Assembly (NCBI GenBank): GCA_945860425.1
Contig: CAMAQU010000071.1
Location: 1-7,859, forward strand
Reading direction: 5' to 3'
Origin: Sphingomonas paucimobilis
GTDB lineage: Bacteria; Pseudomonadota; Alphaproteobacteria; Sphingomonadales; Sphingomonadaceae
DNA: 7,859 bases
In this document: piece by piece, positions 6,272 to 7,859 of the stretch
Layout: every line of letters begins with the position of its first letter
How positions within the stretch are numbered: position 1 is the first letter of the stretch
Notes under the pieces: generated by a model
The model's database searches: none
Told to the model about the DNA's origin: nothing
What the model saw: the letters and a program-made list of their open reading frames with translations, nothing else
Translations under genes and position numbers: made by a program

Positions 6272-6303
6272 TTGACGCGGCATGATCATGCCAAACCTAT
6301 CGA
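6272..6303 (+). promoter_or_regulatory. Possible promoter of the M20 gene with 14-bp palindromic operator
   Basis: TTGACG (6272-6277) is a good -35 element. Downstream, CCTATC (6296-6301, 18-base spacer) or TATCGA (6298-6303, 20-base spacer) could serve as -10. Between them lies the perfect palindrome GGCATGATCATGCC (6279-6292), where a dimeric regulator could sit. A long spacer with a dyad inside it resembles MerR-type promoters, but no regulator gene is nearby to support that. The palindrome is certain; the promoter and its control are inferred. Confidence 0.4.
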
Positions 6304-6317
6304 TGGAGATATTCTGA

Positions 6318-7642
6318 ATGCGCAAAGCCCTCCTGCTCGCCGCCTGTTGCGCGGCCCTCGCAAGCCCAAGCTATGCGGCCCCGGATTATGCCCCGGCCAT
6401 TAAGGCAGATTATGATAAGTCCTTGGGCGCGCTGTGGGATTATTTCCACCGCAACCCGGAACTCTCCTTCCGCGAATTCAACACCGCCGCCCGCATGGCG
6501 AAGGAATTGCGCGCCGTATCCGGCATGGTTGTTACCGAAAAAGTGGGCGGCACGGGCGTCGTCGGCGTTCTGAAAAATGGCGATGGTCCCGTTATTCTGT
6601 TGCGCGCCGATATGGATGGCCTGCCGGTGGAAGAACGTTCTGGCCTGCCCAATTCCTCAAAGGCCCGTCAAGTGGGTGTCGATGGTGTTGAAAACCCAGT
6701 GATGCACGCTTGCGGTCATGATGTGCATATTACCTCTATGGTGGCGACAGCGCGGCAGCTTGCGGCATTGAAAGACCGGTGGAAGGGAACCGTTCTGTTC
6801 ATCGTCCAACCCGCTGAAGAGCGCGTCGGCGGGGCGGCTGCCATGCTAAAGGATGGTCTCTACACCCGCTTTCCAAAGCCGGACTATGCCCTCGCCTTCC
6901 ATGTCGCCGCCGAACTGCCGACGGGCAAGATTGCGGCTTCGGAGACGATCCAATACTCCTCTGCCGATAGCGTCGACATAAAGGTTTACGGCGTTGGCAC
7001 GCATGGCGCCGCGCCGCATCTGGGCCGCGACCCGGTTTACATTGCATCGGAAATTGTGGTCGGCTTGCAATCCATCATCAGCCGCGAAAAAGGCCCGCTG
7101 GAACCCGGGGTGATTACGGTTGGCGCATTTCATTCCGGAACCAAGCATAACATCATTTCTGAGCAAGCAAATTTACAGGTGACGGTTCGGGCGAATAGCC
7201 AAGAAACGCGGGATATGCTGATCAACGCGATTAAGCGCCTCGCTATTAACACTGCCCGCGCCCATGGCGTGGCGGAAAATCGTTTGCCCGATGTGACTGT
7301 GGGGGAATCCACGCCGGTGACGGTGAATGACACGGCCCTTGCCCGCCGCCTCAACAGCACACTTGCCGAAGCGCTAGGGCCCGATGTTGTTGTTCCCTTC
7401 CGCCAGACGAATATGGGGGCAGAGGATTTCAGCTATTTCGTTGATCCATCTTACAACATCCCCGGCTATTATTTGCTGTGGGCGGATCAAACCCGGTCTG
7501 GATTGAGGAAGCCCGCAAGGGCGGCCGTCCGGTTGCGGGGCATCACAGCCCGCTGTTCCGTATTGATCCGGAACCATCGGTGCGCCTTGGGACGGAAGCG
7601 ATGGTCGCCGCCACGCTGGATCTGCTCAAACCGACAAACTAA
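6318..7642 (+). pseudogene. Exported M20-family amidohydrolase, frameshifted near the 3' end
   Basis: M20 enzymes of this type are metal-dependent amidohydrolases that cleave N-acyl amino acids or related amides. The product has a signal peptide (about 1-20, cut after PSYA), so it should be periplasmic. The catalytic domain has LLRADMDGLPVEE (94-106) and metal ligands Cys132 and His134 in HACGHD, Glu167/Glu168 in PAEE, and His195 in FHV. An inserted dimerisation domain (about 215-325) includes GTHGAAPH, and GAEDFSYF follows at 367-374. After GYY (383-385) the frame turns to non-homologous sequence and continues to 7697, through the terminator. Adding one T in the run 7472-7474 restores GYYFAVGGSNPVWIEEA, then GHHSPLFRIDPEPSV, ending at TAA 7640-7642 (441 residues, normal family length). 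As read, the enzyme lacks the last conserved His segment (7541-7546), so it is either recently inactivated or the base is a sequencing error. The start has GGAG (6305-6308) 9 bases upstream. Confidence 0.88.
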
Positions 7643-7654
7643 AGCGTCAAGGGT

Positions 7655-7695
7655 GACGCCCCCTCCGGGGCACATTGGAGGGGGCGTCGGTTTTT
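7655..7695 (+). terminator. Intrinsic terminator after the M20 gene
   Basis: A perfect 12-bp GC-rich stem, GACGCCCCCTCC (7655-7666) with GGAGGGGGCGTC (7677-7688), closes a 10-base loop and is followed by GG and TTTTT (7691-7695). It begins 12 bases after the restored M20 stop codon at 7640-7642, which supports that stop as the ancestral one. The T-tract overlaps the stop codon of the convergent TerC-family gene. Confidence 0.92.
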
Positions 7696-7859
7696 AACGC
7701 GCGGGGACCGCCACGCGCGTCTTCCAGAGCGACCATAAGATGCCGCCCAGGATCAGGGCAAAGGTGACAACCAAGCTCAGCACCGGCGGAAATTTCGTGC
7801 CACCCATCAAGAAGTCGGAGACAAAAATCTTCGACCCGATGAAGACCAGCACCAGCGCC
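7694..7859 (-). CDS. TerC-family integral membrane protein, C-terminal fragment
   Basis: Only the last 54 residues are in the window; the rest lies past the right edge. The fragment reads ALVLVFIGSKIFVSDF, then KFPPVLSLVVTFALILGG, then WSLWKTR and a short tail ending in PAR. This matches the final two membrane helices of TerC/Alx-type proteins, which have been linked to metal (manganese) handling and tellurite resistance. The stop is TAA at 7696-7694. The gene converges on the M20 gene, with its stop codon inside the T-tract of that gene's terminator. The family call rests on a short piece, and which TerC subgroup it belongs to cannot be told. Confidence 0.75.
   Translation of the reverse strand, partial: ALVLVFIGSKIFVSDFLMGGTKFPPVLSLVVTFALILGGILWSLWKTRVAVPAR

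Noticed and set aside
7470..7481. Programmed ribosomal frameshifting in the M20 gene
   Set aside because: No slippery heptamer in the right phase and no clear downstream pseudoknot was seen; a simple one-base deletion in a T-run explains the data better.

Overview
The window reads as an ordinary chromosomal stretch of an alphaproteobacterium, most likely a sphingomonad (Sphingomonadales). The protein styles point there (a 530-residue SecD, a short YajC, a ctpA-dsbB-coq7 cluster, an exported M20 amidohydrolase), as does the moderately high GC. This is judged from recalled family patterns, since no search was possible. I see no mobile element, CRISPR array, phage gene or defence system.

Layout, left to right. 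(1) 5-1946, minus strand: yajC then secD, the accessory part of the Sec export machinery. secF would be expected just beyond the left edge. (2) 2080-2388, plus strand: a small antibiotic-biosynthesis-monooxygenase (ABM) fold protein, divergent from yajC. (3) 2469-2545, plus: tRNA-Pro(GGG) with encoded CCA. (4) 5355-2590, minus: a compact cluster of ctpA-type S41 protease, dsbB-type thiol oxidase, coq7-type ubiquinone hydroxylase, and a small exported four-cysteine protein of unknown function. The first two junctions are a zero-base gap and an ATGA overlap. (5) 6186-5512, minus: a membrane-anchored Ala/Lys/Pro-rich protein ending in a helix-hairpin-helix domain, closed by an intrinsic terminator. 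(6) 6318-7642, plus: an M20 amidohydrolase carrying an apparent one-base deletion near its 3' end, followed by a strong intrinsic terminator. (7) 7694-7859, minus: the C-terminus of a TerC-family membrane protein running off the right edge.

Much of the region concerns the cell envelope: secretion (YajC/SecD), periplasmic proteolysis (CtpA) and periplasmic disulfide formation (DsbB). Coq7 makes the ubiquinone that DsbB-type enzymes normally reduce, so the cluster joins a quinone biosynthesis step to a quinone-dependent oxidase.

The points most worth a second look are the frameshift that removes the last metal-ligand segment of the M20 enzyme, a perfect 14-bp palindrome inside the likely promoter of that gene, the unassigned four-cysteine exported protein next to dsbB, and the membrane-tethered helix-hairpin-helix protein. 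I found no convincing evidence of a wholly new system.
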